38,356 nucleotides of DNA, from positions 1 to 38,356 of the forward strand of contig JAIYAZ010000122.1 in the NCBI GenBank assembly GCA_027488755.1, read 5' to 3'. Numbering within the stretch: the first letter of the stretch is position 1; each line of letters opens with the position of its first letter. Below, one piece after another: positions 16,478 through 24,749 of this stretch. Below the pieces are notes generated by a model that saw only the letters and a program-made list of their open reading frames with translations, had not been told where the DNA came from and searched no databases. Source of the stretch: Verrucomicrobiaceae bacterium. GTDB lineage: Bacteria > Verrucomicrobiota > Verrucomicrobiia > Chthoniobacterales > JAATET01. Made by a program: the position numbers and the translations under genes.

Positions 16478-17905
16478 TCAGAGCGATTTGACGGTGACGA
16501 TGGCCTGGGTGGTGGTGCCGCTGCCGGAGGTGGCGACGATGGTGACGCGGTGGGTTTTGCCGGCGGCGAGTTTGGTGAGTTTGATGGTCCAGTTGGCGGC
16601 GGGGCCGGTGGCGGATTTGAACGCACCCGTCGTGCCAACGCGGTAGGTGATACGGATGGCGTTGGTGCTGGTGCCTTTGAGGGTGACGGTGCCTTTGCGG
16701 GCGGTGGCGGTGGCGGCGGTCGTGAGGGTGGGGGGATTCACGTTGAAGACGGGGCCGAAGCGGAGGATGCGGTTGTTGCCGAAGTCGGCGACGAACATCG
16801 TGCTGGTGCCGGCGGTGAAGATTTGGCCGGGGTTGCCGAAGCCGGTGGCGGTGGTGGCGGGGTTGTTCGAGGTGAAGTTGCCCTGGCCGAGGACGATGTC
16901 GGCACTCGCGCCATTGGGCTTGGTGGCGGCGGCGGCGAAGCCGATGACGCGGTAGTTGCCGCTCTCGCTGACCCAGAGGGTGCCGTCGGCGGAGAGGTGG
17001 ATGTCGTTGGGGTTGAGGAACTGGCTGGCGGAGGTGCCTGCGCCGCCGGTGGTGAAATTCGCCTGGCCGAGGAGGGCGTCGGCGTCGGCGCCGTTGGCCT
17101 TCGCGGCGGCGTTGTCGAAGCGGAGGACGCGCTGGTTGCGCACGTCCATGACCCAGAGGCGGCCGGCGGCATCGGCGCGCACGGCGTAGGGGAAGTTCAT
17201 GCCGGAGCGGGAGGTGGCCTTGCTGGTGGAGGTGAAGTCGGGCTGGCCGAGAACGCCGTCGGCTTGGGCGCCGCTGGCCTTGGTGGCGGCGGCGTCGAAG
17301 CGGAGGACGCGGTCCCAATCGTCGCCCACCCAGATGCGGCCGGCGGAATCGCCGGTGAGGCCGAGGACCCACTTGAAGCTGGTGCGGTCGGGGCCGGTGG
17401 GGATGGTGTTGGTGGCAAAATCCGGCTGGCCGAGGACGCCGTCGGCCGGGGCGCCGGTGGCCTTGGTGGAGGCGTTGTCGAAGCGGAGGACACGGCGGTT
17501 GTTGCTGTCGCTGACCCAGAGCCGGTCGGCGGCGTCGAGGTAGAGCGAGGTGGGATTCCAGAGGGTGTTGGCGGCGGGGTTGCCGCCGCGGTTCGCGGTG
17601 CCGGAGACAAAGTCGGGCTGGCCGAAAACGGCTTCGGCGGCGGCGCCGGTGACGTAGGCGTTGGCGGCGGAGAAGCGGAGGATGCGGTTGTTGTTGCTGT
17701 CGGCGACGAAGAGCTTGCCCGTCTTGAGGCTCATGACGAGGCCGACGGCGTTGTCCAGCGTGGATGCGGTGACGTTCCCGGTGCTGGAGGTGAAGTCGGT
17801 CTGGCCGAGGACGCTGGTGGCGGACTGGTTGGTCGTGAAGCCGGCGTGGGTTGACAGGATGGGCGCGAGGAGCGCGGCGACGGCGGCGAGGAGGAGCTTT
17901 TTCAC
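16478..17905 (-). CDS. Six-bladed NHL-type propeller protein 1
   Basis: Secreted protein of 475 residues, start GTG at 17905, signal KKLLLAAVAALLAPILSTHA. Six repeats of ~57-60 residues follow, each opening with a [VL]xGQxxF motif (VLGQTDF, VFGQPDF, VLGQPDF twice, LLGQANF, VLGQGNF) and centred on DxAGRLWVxDxxNxRVLRF, the NHL signature: one propeller. The last ~80 residues are a beta domain (TLKGTSTNAIRITYRVG to IVTVKSL) shared by seven proteins here. NHL propellers bind ligands or, in some families, act as lyases; no catalytic set is evident. Last of four tandem paralogs, 8 bp from the next. Confidence 0.88.
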   Translation of the reverse strand: MKKLLLAAVAALLAPILSTHAGFTTNQSATSVLGQTDFTSSTGNVTASTLDNAVGLVMSLKTGKLFVADSNNNRILRFSAANAYVTGAAAEAVFGQPDFVSGTANRGGNPAANTLWNPTSLYLDAADRLWVSDSNNRRVLRFDNASTKATGAPADGVLGQPDFATNTIPTGPDRTSFKWVLGLTGDSAGRIWVGDDWDRVLRFDAAATKASGAQADGVLGQPDFTSTSKATSRSGMNFPYAVRADAAGRLWVMDVRNQRVLRFDNAAAKANGADADALLGQANFTTGGAGTSASQFLNPNDIHLSADGTLWVSESGNYRVIGFAAAATKPNGASADIVLGQGNFTSNNPATTATGFGNPGQIFTAGTSTMFVADFGNNRILRFGPVFNVNPPTLTTAATATARKGTVTLKGTSTNAIRITYRVGTTGAFKSATGPAANWTIKLTKLAAGKTHRVTIVATSGSGTTTQAIVTVKSL

Positions 17906-17913
17906 GGCGGGGG

Positions 17914-19344
17914 CTAGAGGGACTTGACGGTGACGGTGGTCTGGGTGGTCTGGCCGCTGGAGTTGGTGGCAGTGATGGTGACGCGGTGGGTTTTGCCGGC
18001 GGCGAGTTTGGTGAGCTTGATGGTCCAGTTGGCGGCGGGGCCGGTGGCGGGCTTGAAGGCGCCGGTGGGGCCGACGCGGTAGGTGACGCGGGTGGCGTTG
18101 GTGCTGGTGCCTTTGAGGGTGACGGTGCCGTTGCGGGCGGTGGCCTTGGAGGGGCTCTTGAGGGTGGGGGCGGGGAAGACGCGCGGGCCGAAGCGGAGGA
18201 CGCGGGCGGCCTGGTAGTCGGAGACAAAGAAGGTGCCGGGGGCGGCAAAGGTCACCTGCGCGGGGCCGAGCAGGCGGTTCGGGTCGAAGCCGTAGGCCCG
18301 CGTGGTGAAGTCTTTCTGCCCGATGACGAGGTCGGCGGCGGCTCCGTTGGTCTTGGTGGCGGCTTTGTTGAAGCCGAGGAGGCGACCGTTGCCGGTGTCG
18401 CTGACCCAGACGTTGCCGGCGGGGTCGGCGGTGACCGCGTAGGGGCTTTTCAGGCCGGTGGCGGTCAGGCTGGTGTTGGCGGTGAGGAAGTCGGGCTGGC
18501 CGAGGACGGCGTCGGCGTTGGCCCCGTTGGCTTTGGAGGCGGCCGCGTTGAAGCGGAGGACGCGGTTGTTGTTGGTGTCGGCGACCCAGAGGCGGCCGGC
18601 GGAGTCGACCGACATCCCCCAGGGCAGGTCGAACCCGGAGCGACTGAGGGCGGTGCCCTGGGAGACAAAGTCGGGCTGGCCGAGGACGGCGTTGGCGTTG
18701 GCGCCGTTGGCTTTTTTGGCGGCGTTGTCCCAGCGGAGAATGCGGCTGCGGCTTTGGTCGGTGACCCAGATGCGACCGGCGGCATCCCCGGTGACGGAGA
18801 CGGGGTCGTAGAGCTGGCTGGCGCTGGCCGGGACGAAGGGAGTCGGGCGGACGGAGGTGAAGTCGGGCTGGCCGAGGATGCCGTCGGCATTGGCGCCGCT
18901 GGCCTTGGTGGCGGCGCGGTCGAAGCGGAGGACGCGGCCGTTGTAGTAATCGGCGACCCAGAGGCGGCCTTCCCCGTCGAGGTAGAGTCCGGCGGGGTAG
19001 GAAAGGCCGTTGGCGGTGCCGGAGCTGGCTAGGTTCGACGTCAAATCGGGTTGCCCGAAGACGGCTTCGGCCGGGCTGCCGGTGACAAAGGCGTCGGCGG
19101 AGGCGTAGCGGAGGACGCGGTTGCTGAGGGAGTCCGAGACGAAGAGTTTGCCGGATACCGGGTCGAAGGCGCAGCCTTCGGTGCTGGCGAGGGTGGCGGC
19201 GGTAACGGTGCCGTTGAAGGAGTTGCCGCTGAAGTCGGGCTGGCCGAGGAGGCTGGTGGCGGATTGGTTGGAGGTGAAGCCGGCGTGGGTTGGCAGGATG
19301 GGCGCGAGGAGCGCGGCGCAGGCGGCGAGGAGGAGCTTTTTCAT
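17914..19344 (-). CDS. Six-bladed NHL-type propeller protein 2
   Basis: A 476-residue exported paralog of its neighbours; signal MKKLLLAACAALLAPILPTHA is almost the same as in copy 1. Its six blades open LLGQPDF, VFGQPDL, VLGQPDF (three times) and VIGQKDF, and blade centres read GRLWVADTNNNRVLRF. The C-terminal domain (GTVTLKGTSTNATRVTYRVG to TTVTVKSL) is nearly the same as in copy 1, including at DNA level, suggesting recent duplication or gene conversion. Start is the ATG opening the signal peptide; the 41 codons upstream in frame overlap the end of copy 3. Spacing is 8 bp on both sides, so it is an operon member. Confidence 0.9.
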   Translation of the reverse strand: MKKLLLAACAALLAPILPTHAGFTSNQSATSLLGQPDFSGNSFNGTVTAATLASTEGCAFDPVSGKLFVSDSLSNRVLRYASADAFVTGSPAEAVFGQPDLTSNLASSGTANGLSYPAGLYLDGEGRLWVADYYNGRVLRFDRAATKASGANADGILGQPDFTSVRPTPFVPASASQLYDPVSVTGDAAGRIWVTDQSRSRILRWDNAAKKANGANANAVLGQPDFVSQGTALSRSGFDLPWGMSVDSAGRLWVADTNNNRVLRFNAAASKANGANADAVLGQPDFLTANTSLTATGLKSPYAVTADPAGNVWVSDTGNGRLLGFNKAATKTNGAAADLVIGQKDFTTRAYGFDPNRLLGPAQVTFAAPGTFFVSDYQAARVLRFGPRVFPAPTLKSPSKATARNGTVTLKGTSTNATRVTYRVGPTGAFKPATGPAANWTIKLTKLAAGKTHRVTITATNSSGQTTQTTVTVKSL

Positions 19345-19352
19345 GGCGGGGG

Positions 19353-20789
19353 TTAGAGCGATTTGACGGTGACGGTGGTCTGGGTCGTCTGGCCGCCGGA
19401 GGTGGTGGCGATGATGGTGACCTTGAAGGTTTTGCCGGCGGCGAGTTTGGTGAGCTTGATGGTCCACGCGGCGGCGGAGCCGGCGGCGGGTTTGAAGGCG
19501 CCCTTGGAGCCGACGCGGTAGGTGATGCGGGCGGCGTTCGTGCTGGTGCCCTTCAGGGTGACGGCGCCCTTGCGCGCGGTGGCCTTGGCGGCGGTGGTGA
19601 GGGTGGGCTTGGCCGCGGGGGTCGGGGTCGGGACGGGGCCGAAGCGGGCGACGCGATTGCCCTGGGGGTCGGCGACCAGGAGGGTGTTTGGGCCGGCAAA
19701 GGCGGCCTGCACGGGGAAGAGCAGGCTGGAGGGCCCGGTGCTGACCTGCTTGGAGGTGAAGTTGCTCTGGCCGAGGAGGAGGTCGGCGTCGGCGCCGTTG
19801 GTCTTGGAGGCGGCGTTGGTGAAACCGATGAGGCGGCGGTTGGAGCTGTCGCTGATCCAGACGGTGCCGTCGGGGCCGGCGGTGACGGAGTAGGGGTTGA
19901 CGAGCGCGGAGGCGGTGAGGCCGATGTTGGAGGCGGTGAAGTCGGGCTGGCCGAGGACGCCGTCGGCATCGGCGCCGTTGGCCTTGGTGGCGGCGCTGTC
20001 GAAGCGGAGGACGCGGCTGTTGTTGGAATCGGCCACCCAGAGGCGGCCGGCGGAGTCGAGGGAGAGGCCCTGGGGGAGGTAGAGGCCGGAGCTGGAGGTG
20101 CCGGCGAATCGTGCGGTTAAGCTGGTCTGCCCGAGGACGGCGTCGGCGTTGGCGCCGTTGGCCTTGGCGGCGGCGTTGTCGAAGCGGAGGACGCGGTTGC
20201 GGCTTTGCTCGGCGACCCAGAGGCGGCCGGCGGCGTCGCCGGCGAGGCCGCCCGGGTTGTAGGTTTGATTGGCGGTGGTGGCGGTAAAGATGCTGAGGCG
20301 GGTGGAGGTGAAGTCGGGCTGGCCAAGGACGCCGTCGGCGTTGGCGCCGTTGGCCTTGGTGGCGGCGCGGTCGAAGCGGAGGACGCGGCCGTTTTCGGTG
20401 TCGGCGACCCAGAGGCGGCCGGCTTTGTCCACGTAGAGGGCGGAGGGGCGGTCGAGGCCGTTGCGGGTGGTGGCGTTATTGCTGGAGGTGAAATTGCCCT
20501 GGCCGAGCACGGCCTCGGCGGCGGCGCCGGTGGTGTAGGCGTCGGCGGAGGCGTAGCGGAGGACGCGGTGGGCCGAGGTGTCGGCGACGAAGACCTTGCC
20601 CGTGGTGGGGTCGACGGCGCAGCCGGTGGGGGCGTTCAGGTTCGCGGCACCGAGGGTGCCGTTGAAGGACATGGTGTCGAGGTCGGGCTGGCCGAGGGCG
20701 CTGGTGGCGGACTCGTTGGTGGTGAAGCTGGCGAGGCCGGGGAGCGCGGGCGCGAGGAGGGCGGCCAGCGCGGTGAGGAGGATTTTCAT
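19353..20789 (-). CDS. Six-bladed NHL-type propeller protein 3
   Basis: A 478-residue paralog with signal MKILLTALAALLAPALPGLA. Blades open ALGQPDL, VLGQGNF, VLGQPDF, VLGQTSL, VLGQPDF and LLGQSNF, with RLWVADSNNSRVLRF-type centres. A Pro/Thr linker (PTPTPAAKPTL) joins the propeller to the shared C-terminal domain (GAVTLKGTSTNAARITYRVG to TTVTVKSL). More diverged at the N-terminus than copies 1 and 2. It starts 12 bp after copy 4 and ends 8 bp before copy 2. Extracellular; ligand unknown. Confidence 0.9.
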   Translation of the reverse strand: MKILLTALAALLAPALPGLASFTTNESATSALGQPDLDTMSFNGTLGAANLNAPTGCAVDPTTGKVFVADTSAHRVLRYASADAYTTGAAAEAVLGQGNFTSSNNATTRNGLDRPSALYVDKAGRLWVADTENGRVLRFDRAATKANGANADGVLGQPDFTSTRLSIFTATTANQTYNPGGLAGDAAGRLWVAEQSRNRVLRFDNAAAKANGANADAVLGQTSLTARFAGTSSSGLYLPQGLSLDSAGRLWVADSNNSRVLRFDSAATKANGADADGVLGQPDFTASNIGLTASALVNPYSVTAGPDGTVWISDSSNRRLIGFTNAASKTNGADADLLLGQSNFTSKQVSTGPSSLLFPVQAAFAGPNTLLVADPQGNRVARFGPVPTPTPAAKPTLTTAAKATARKGAVTLKGTSTNAARITYRVGSKGAFKPAAGSAAAWTIKLTKLAAGKTFKVTIIATTSGGQTTQTTVTVKSL

Positions 20790-20801
20790 TACGGCGTAGG
20801 G

Positions 20802-22235
20802 TTAGAGGGATTTGACGGTCACGATGGCCTGTTTGGTGCCGGCGCCGGGGGCGGTGGCGAGGATGGTGACCTTGTAGGTTTTGCCGGGGGCGAGCCGGGT
20901 GAGTTTGATGGTCCAGTTGGCGGTGGTGCCGGCGGCGGACTTGAAGGCGCCCTTCGTGCCGACGCGGTAGGTGATGACGGTGGCGTTGGTGCTGGTGCCC
21001 TTGATCGTGACGGTGCCGCGGCGGGCGGTGGCGGTTTTGGGCGCGGTGAGCGTGGCCGGGGTATACACGGTGGGGCCGAAGCGGAGGACGCGGTTGGCGT
21101 CGTAGTCGCCGACGAAGAAGGTGTCGGGGCCGGCGAAGGCGATCTGGGTGGGGTTGTTAAAGCCGTTCGCGCTGGGGTTCTTGGTGCTCGTGACGAAGTC
21201 GGGCTGGCCGATGACGAGATCGGCGTCGGCGCCGTTGGCCTTGGTGGCGGCGTTGGTGTAGGCGAGGATGCGGGCGTTGCTGTAGTCGCTCACCCAGAGG
21301 GTGCCGTTGGTGGCGGCGGTGACGTAGTAGGGCTTATTCAGGTTTGAGGCGGTGGCCGAGGCAACGACGAGGCTCGCGAGGTTTGCCTGCCCGAGGACGG
21401 CATCGGCGCTTGCACCGTTGGCCTTGGTGGCGGCGGAGTCGAAGCGGAGGACGCGATTGTTGTCGGCGTCGCCAACCCAGAGGCGGCCGGCGGAGTCCAA
21501 GGAGAGGCCGTAGGGTCCACGCATGCCGGAGGCAGAGGTGGCGGCGGTGGCGGTGGTGAAGTTCCCCTGGCCGAGGACGGCGTCGGCGTTGGCGCCGTTG
21601 GCCTTGGCGGCGGCGTTGTCGAAGCGGAGGACGCGATTCTTGGCGGTGTCGGAGACCCAGATGCGGCCGGCGGAGTCTCCGGTCACGCCGGTGGCCTGGA
21701 AGATGTTCCCGGCGGTGGGGGCAGCGTTAGGATTCGAGCTGGTGAAGTCGGGCTTGCCGAGGACGCCGTCGGCGGCGGCTCCCGTGGCCTTGGTGGCGGC
21801 CTTGTCAAAGCGCAGCACGCGGCCGCCGTAATACTCGGGGACCCAGAGGCGGCCGGCTTTGTCGAGGTAGAGATTGACGGGATAATACATGCCCGTGGCG
21901 GTCGGGGTCTGGGAGCCGCCGTATGCGATTGTGGAGGTGAAATTGCCCTGGCCGAGGACGGCTTCGGCGGAGGCTCCCGTGGCGTAGGCATTCGCCGAGG
22001 AAAACCGGAGGACGCGGTTGCTGCTGGAGTCGGCGATGAAGAGTTTGCCGGTCACGGGGTCCACGACGGTGCCCTCAGGGTTTTCAATGCTCGCGGCGGT
22101 GGCGTTGCCCGGGGCGGTGATGCTGGTGAAATCCGGTTGGCCGAGCACGCTGACGGCGGTCTGGTTGTTGGTGAAGGCGGCGTGGCCCGACAGGGCGGGC
22201 AGGAAGAGGGCGAGGGCGAGGGCGCGGAATTTCAT
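20802..22235 (-). CDS. Six-bladed NHL-type propeller protein 4
   Basis: First gene of the four-member tandem array, 477 residues, signal MKFRALALALFLPALSGHA. Blades open VLGQPDF, VLGQGNF, VLGKPDF, VLGQGNF, VLGQANL and VIGQPDF. The shared C-terminal domain reads GTVTIKGTSTNATVITYRVG to AIVTVKSL. A 166-bp gap separates it from the divergent aldo/keto reductase, and the promoter for the whole array (and perhaps for the genes down to the class D beta-lactamase) should lie there; I could not pick out a convincing -35/-10 pair. No Shine-Dalgarno site is visible. Confidence 0.9.
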   Translation of the reverse strand: MKFRALALALFLPALSGHAAFTNNQTAVSVLGQPDFTSITAPGNATAASIENPEGTVVDPVTGKLFIADSSSNRVLRFSSANAYATGASAEAVLGQGNFTSTIAYGGSQTPTATGMYYPVNLYLDKAGRLWVPEYYGGRVLRFDKAATKATGAAADGVLGKPDFTSSNPNAAPTAGNIFQATGVTGDSAGRIWVSDTAKNRVLRFDNAAAKANGANADAVLGQGNFTTATAATSASGMRGPYGLSLDSAGRLWVGDADNNRVLRFDSAATKANGASADAVLGQANLASLVVASATASNLNKPYYVTAATNGTLWVSDYSNARILAYTNAATKANGADADLVIGQPDFVTSTKNPSANGFNNPTQIAFAGPDTFFVGDYDANRVLRFGPTVYTPATLTAPKTATARRGTVTIKGTSTNATVITYRVGTKGAFKSAAGTTANWTIKLTRLAPGKTYKVTILATAPGAGTKQAIVTVKSL

Positions 22236-22401
22236 TGGAGAAGGAACGGTGGCGGGGCTGGTTTATTCGCCGAAAAATACGAAGGAGGCGAAATGTTCGC
22301 GCTACATAACCCCGGGTGGACCGGAAAGCAATGGCGGGAAGGTTGGGCGTTGAATCGCGGCGGGGTTGGGTGAAGGATGGGCGGTCCGCCGATTTTTACC
22401 C

Positions 22402-23352
22402 ATGAGCACCCGCACCCGACTTGGTTCGTCCGACCTGGAAATTACGCCGCTGGGCCTCGGGGCATGGGCGATGGGCGGGCCGTGGGAATTCGGCTGGGGG
22501 GCGCAGGATGATGCGGAGTCGATCGCGGCGATTCATGCCGCGCTGGAGCGGGGGATCAACTGGATCGACACGGCCGCGGTTTACGGGCTGGGGCATTCCG
22601 AGCGGGTGGTGGCCCGGGCGCTGCGGGAATGGCGCGGCCCGCGGCCGGCGGTATTTACGAAGTGCGGGATGATCTGGGACGGCCAGGGGCGGATCGATTA
22701 CTCGCTGCGCGCGGAGAGCGTGCGCCGGGAGTGCGAGGCCAGCCTGGAGCGGCTCGGGGTGGAGGTGATCGACCTTTACCAGATCCACTGGACGGCGGAT
22801 GAGCGGGAGGAAACGCTGGAGGGTTGGGAGACACTGGCTGCGCTGCAGGCCGAGGGGAAGGTGCGCTGGATCGGGGTGTGCAACGCGAGCGCGGAGGAGC
22901 TGGACGCGCTGGCGGCGATCGCGCCGGTGACGTCGCTGCAGCCGCCGTATTCGTTGATCCGGCGCGAGGTCGAGGCGGGTCCGCTGCCGTGGTGCGCGGC
23001 CCACGGCGCGGGGGTGATCGCCTATTCGCCGATGGGGTCGGGTTTGCTGACGGGGGCGATGACGCGCGAGCGGCTCGAAACGCTGCCGGCCGACGACTGG
23101 CGCCGCCGGAACGACCACTTCCAGGAGCCGAAGCTCACCGGGAATCTCGCGACGGCCGAGCGGCTGCGCGCGGTGGCGGCGGCCCATGGCCGCACGGCGG
23201 CGGAGGCCGCGCTGGCCTGGGTGCTGCGCGATCCCGTGGTGACCGGGGCCATCGTGGGGGCCCGGAGCGCCGAGCAGGTCGCAGGATTTATCGGCGCGAT
23301 GGATTTCCGGCTTACGGCGGAGGAAATCGCCGCGGTGGAGGCGGCGGGCTAG
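22402..23352 (+). CDS. Aldo/keto reductase
   Basis: Cytoplasmic NAD(P)H-dependent oxidoreductase of the aldo/keto reductase superfamily, 316 residues. The tetrad is D56 and Y61 in NWIDTAAVYG, K87 in VFTKCG and H129 in YQIHW. A typical TIM-barrel order follows: VRWIGVCNASAEEL, LQPPYSLIRREVE, VIAYSPMGSGLLTG, and the cofactor-phosphate loop VTGAIVGARSAEQV. ATG 22402 gives MSTRTRLGSSDLEITPLGLG, the usual family start. The natural substrate is not predictable. Its stop overlaps the convergent phnA stop in CTAG. Confidence 0.93.
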   Translation: MSTRTRLGSSDLEITPLGLGAWAMGGPWEFGWGAQDDAESIAAIHAALERGINWIDTAAVYGLGHSERVVARALREWRGPRPAVFTKCGMIWDGQGRIDYSLRAESVRRECEASLERLGVEVIDLYQIHWTADEREETLEGWETLAALQAEGKVRWIGVCNASAEELDALAAIAPVTSLQPPYSLIRREVEAGPLPWCAAHGAGVIAYSPMGSGLLTGAMTRERLETLPADDWRRRNDHFQEPKLTGNLATAERLRAVAAAHGRTAAEAALAWVLRDPVVTGAIVGARSAEQVAGFIGAMDFRLTAEEIAAVEAAG

Positions 23353-23684
23353 GCGCGGCGGACGAAGCAGGCCTTGAGGCCGACGGAGACGCCGTCGATT
23401 CTGCAGGAGATTTCGTGGTCGCCGTCCACGAGGCGGATGGGGCGGGATTTCGTGCCGCCCTTGAGGGACTGCGAGGAGCCTTTGAGGGGGAGGTCCTTGA
23501 GGAGGATGACGCAGTCGCCGTCGGCGAGCACGTTGCCGTGGGCGTCCTTGACGACGCGGGGCGCCTCGGGCGCCTCGGGCGCGGCGGCTTTGTCCCACTC
23601 GTGGCCGCAGGTGAGGCATTCGTAGTGGTCGGGGTGGGCGAGCAGGTCGTTCATCTCACAGAGGGGGCAGGCGGTCGGGGTCAT
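23349..23684 (-). CDS. phnA: PhnA/YjdM-family zinc-ribbon protein
   Basis: A 111-residue protein, the same length as E. coli YjdM (PhnA). The N-terminal zinc ribbon has CPLC (residues 6-9) and CLTCGHEW; the C-terminal domain has VVKDAHGNVLADGDCVILLK, DLPLKGSSQSLKGGTKSRPI and LVDGDHEISCRIDG, all family hallmarks. Despite the name, the family has no proven part in phosphonate breakdown; its function is unclear. It is 14 bp after the AEC transporter gene and likely cotranscribed. It ends in the CTAG that is also the convergent reductase stop. Confidence 0.93.
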   Translation of the reverse strand: MTPTACPLCEMNDLLAHPDHYECLTCGHEWDKAAAPEAPEAPRVVKDAHGNVLADGDCVILLKDLPLKGSSQSLKGGTKSRPIRLVDGDHEISCRIDGVSVGLKACFVRRA

Positions 23685-23698
23685 GGGTCGGGGGGATC

Positions 23699-24619
23699 CT
23701 AGGTGATCGCGAGCACGACGGCGAGGCTGACCACGGAGGCGGCGGTGGTCACGGCGATGGTGCCGGCGGCGAACGGGGCGTCGCCGCGCATTTGGGTGGC
23801 CATGGTGTAGGCGACGACGGCGGTCGGGCAGGCGCAGAAGACGAGGGCGACGCGGGTGTCGGCCGGGCCGAGGTCGAGCAGGCGGCAGAGGAGCCAACCG
23901 ACGGCGGGGAGGGCGGCGACCTTGAGCGTGGTGGCGAACGCGATGGCGCCGAAGCGGCGGGTGAGCGGGGTCATTTCCAGGGCGCCGCCGATGCAGAGGA
24001 GCGAGAGGGGCACGGCGAGGCCGCCGAGGGAGCGGAGGACTTCGTCGAGCGCGGGGGGGATGGCGGCGCCGGTGAGGCCGTAGAGCAGGCCGAGGGTGCC
24101 GGCGATGACGAGGGGGTTGAGCAGGACGCGGCGGACGAAGGGGCCGGGCTTGAGGTCGCGGCCCTGGAAGGTCGTGGCGGCGAGGGCGTTGTTGATGACG
24201 GTCATGGCCGTCATGACGAGCACGGCGGTGGCGAGGAGTTCCGGGGCGTCGCCGAGGGCGACGTGGCCGAGGCTGTGGGCGAGGATGGGGATGCCGATGT
24301 AGGCGAGGTTGCCGAAGAAGGCGGTCGCGACGAAGGTCGGCCGGGATTCCGCCGGGAGGCCGGTCAGGCGCGAGAGCAGCGCGGACCCGGCGAGGACGGC
24401 GAGGGTGGCGGCGGTGATGACGCCGATGAGCCAGAGCGTAATCGGCGGGGGATGGCCGGCGTGCGCGGCGGCGCGGAAGATGAGGGCGGGCAGCGCGACC
24501 CAGAACGCGAGCTTGTTGAGTTCGCCGATGAAGTTGCGGCCGAGGAAGTGGATCGCCGCGAGGCCGGCGCCGAGGGCGATGAGCAAAAACACCGGGGCGA
24601 GGACGGCGACGATGTGCAT
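23699..24619 (-). CDS. AEC-family transporter (auxin efflux carrier type)
   Basis: Inner-membrane secondary transporter, 306 residues with about 9-10 hydrophobic helices. The family is shown by LNKLAFWVALPALIFRAAA in the second helix, FFGNLAYIGIPILAHSLG, LLNPLVIAGTLGLLYG, and LGGLAVPLSLLCIGGALEM, where GN and the broken helices form the crossover. Bacterial AEC members carry malate, malonate or other organic acids; substrate unknown here. It is divergent from the LOG-family gene across 130 bp and upstream of phnA in a two-gene unit. Confidence 0.88.
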   Translation of the reverse strand: MHIVAVLAPVFLLIALGAGLAAIHFLGRNFIGELNKLAFWVALPALIFRAAAHAGHPPPITLWLIGVITAATLAVLAGSALLSRLTGLPAESRPTFVATAFFGNLAYIGIPILAHSLGHVALGDAPELLATAVLVMTAMTVINNALAATTFQGRDLKPGPFVRRVLLNPLVIAGTLGLLYGLTGAAIPPALDEVLRSLGGLAVPLSLLCIGGALEMTPLTRRFGAIAFATTLKVAALPAVGWLLCRLLDLGPADTRVALVFCACPTAVVAYTMATQMRGDAPFAAGTIAVTTAASVVSLAVVLAIT

Positions 24620-24749
24620 CGGGGCCGGTATTCATGCCGGGAAGGGGGCGTTTTGGCCATCGCAGAAGCCGGGGAGGCGACCGGCGGGGGCGAATTTTCG
24701 GCTCTTTCGGCCCGGCGATTGCTTGGTAGGGTTCCGAAAGACAAGAAGT

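Noticed and set aside
16478-22235. Regular repeats considered as a CRISPR or satellite array
   Set aside because: The units are ~175 bp coding repeats (propeller blades) in intact frames, not 20-50 bp repeats with unique spacers.
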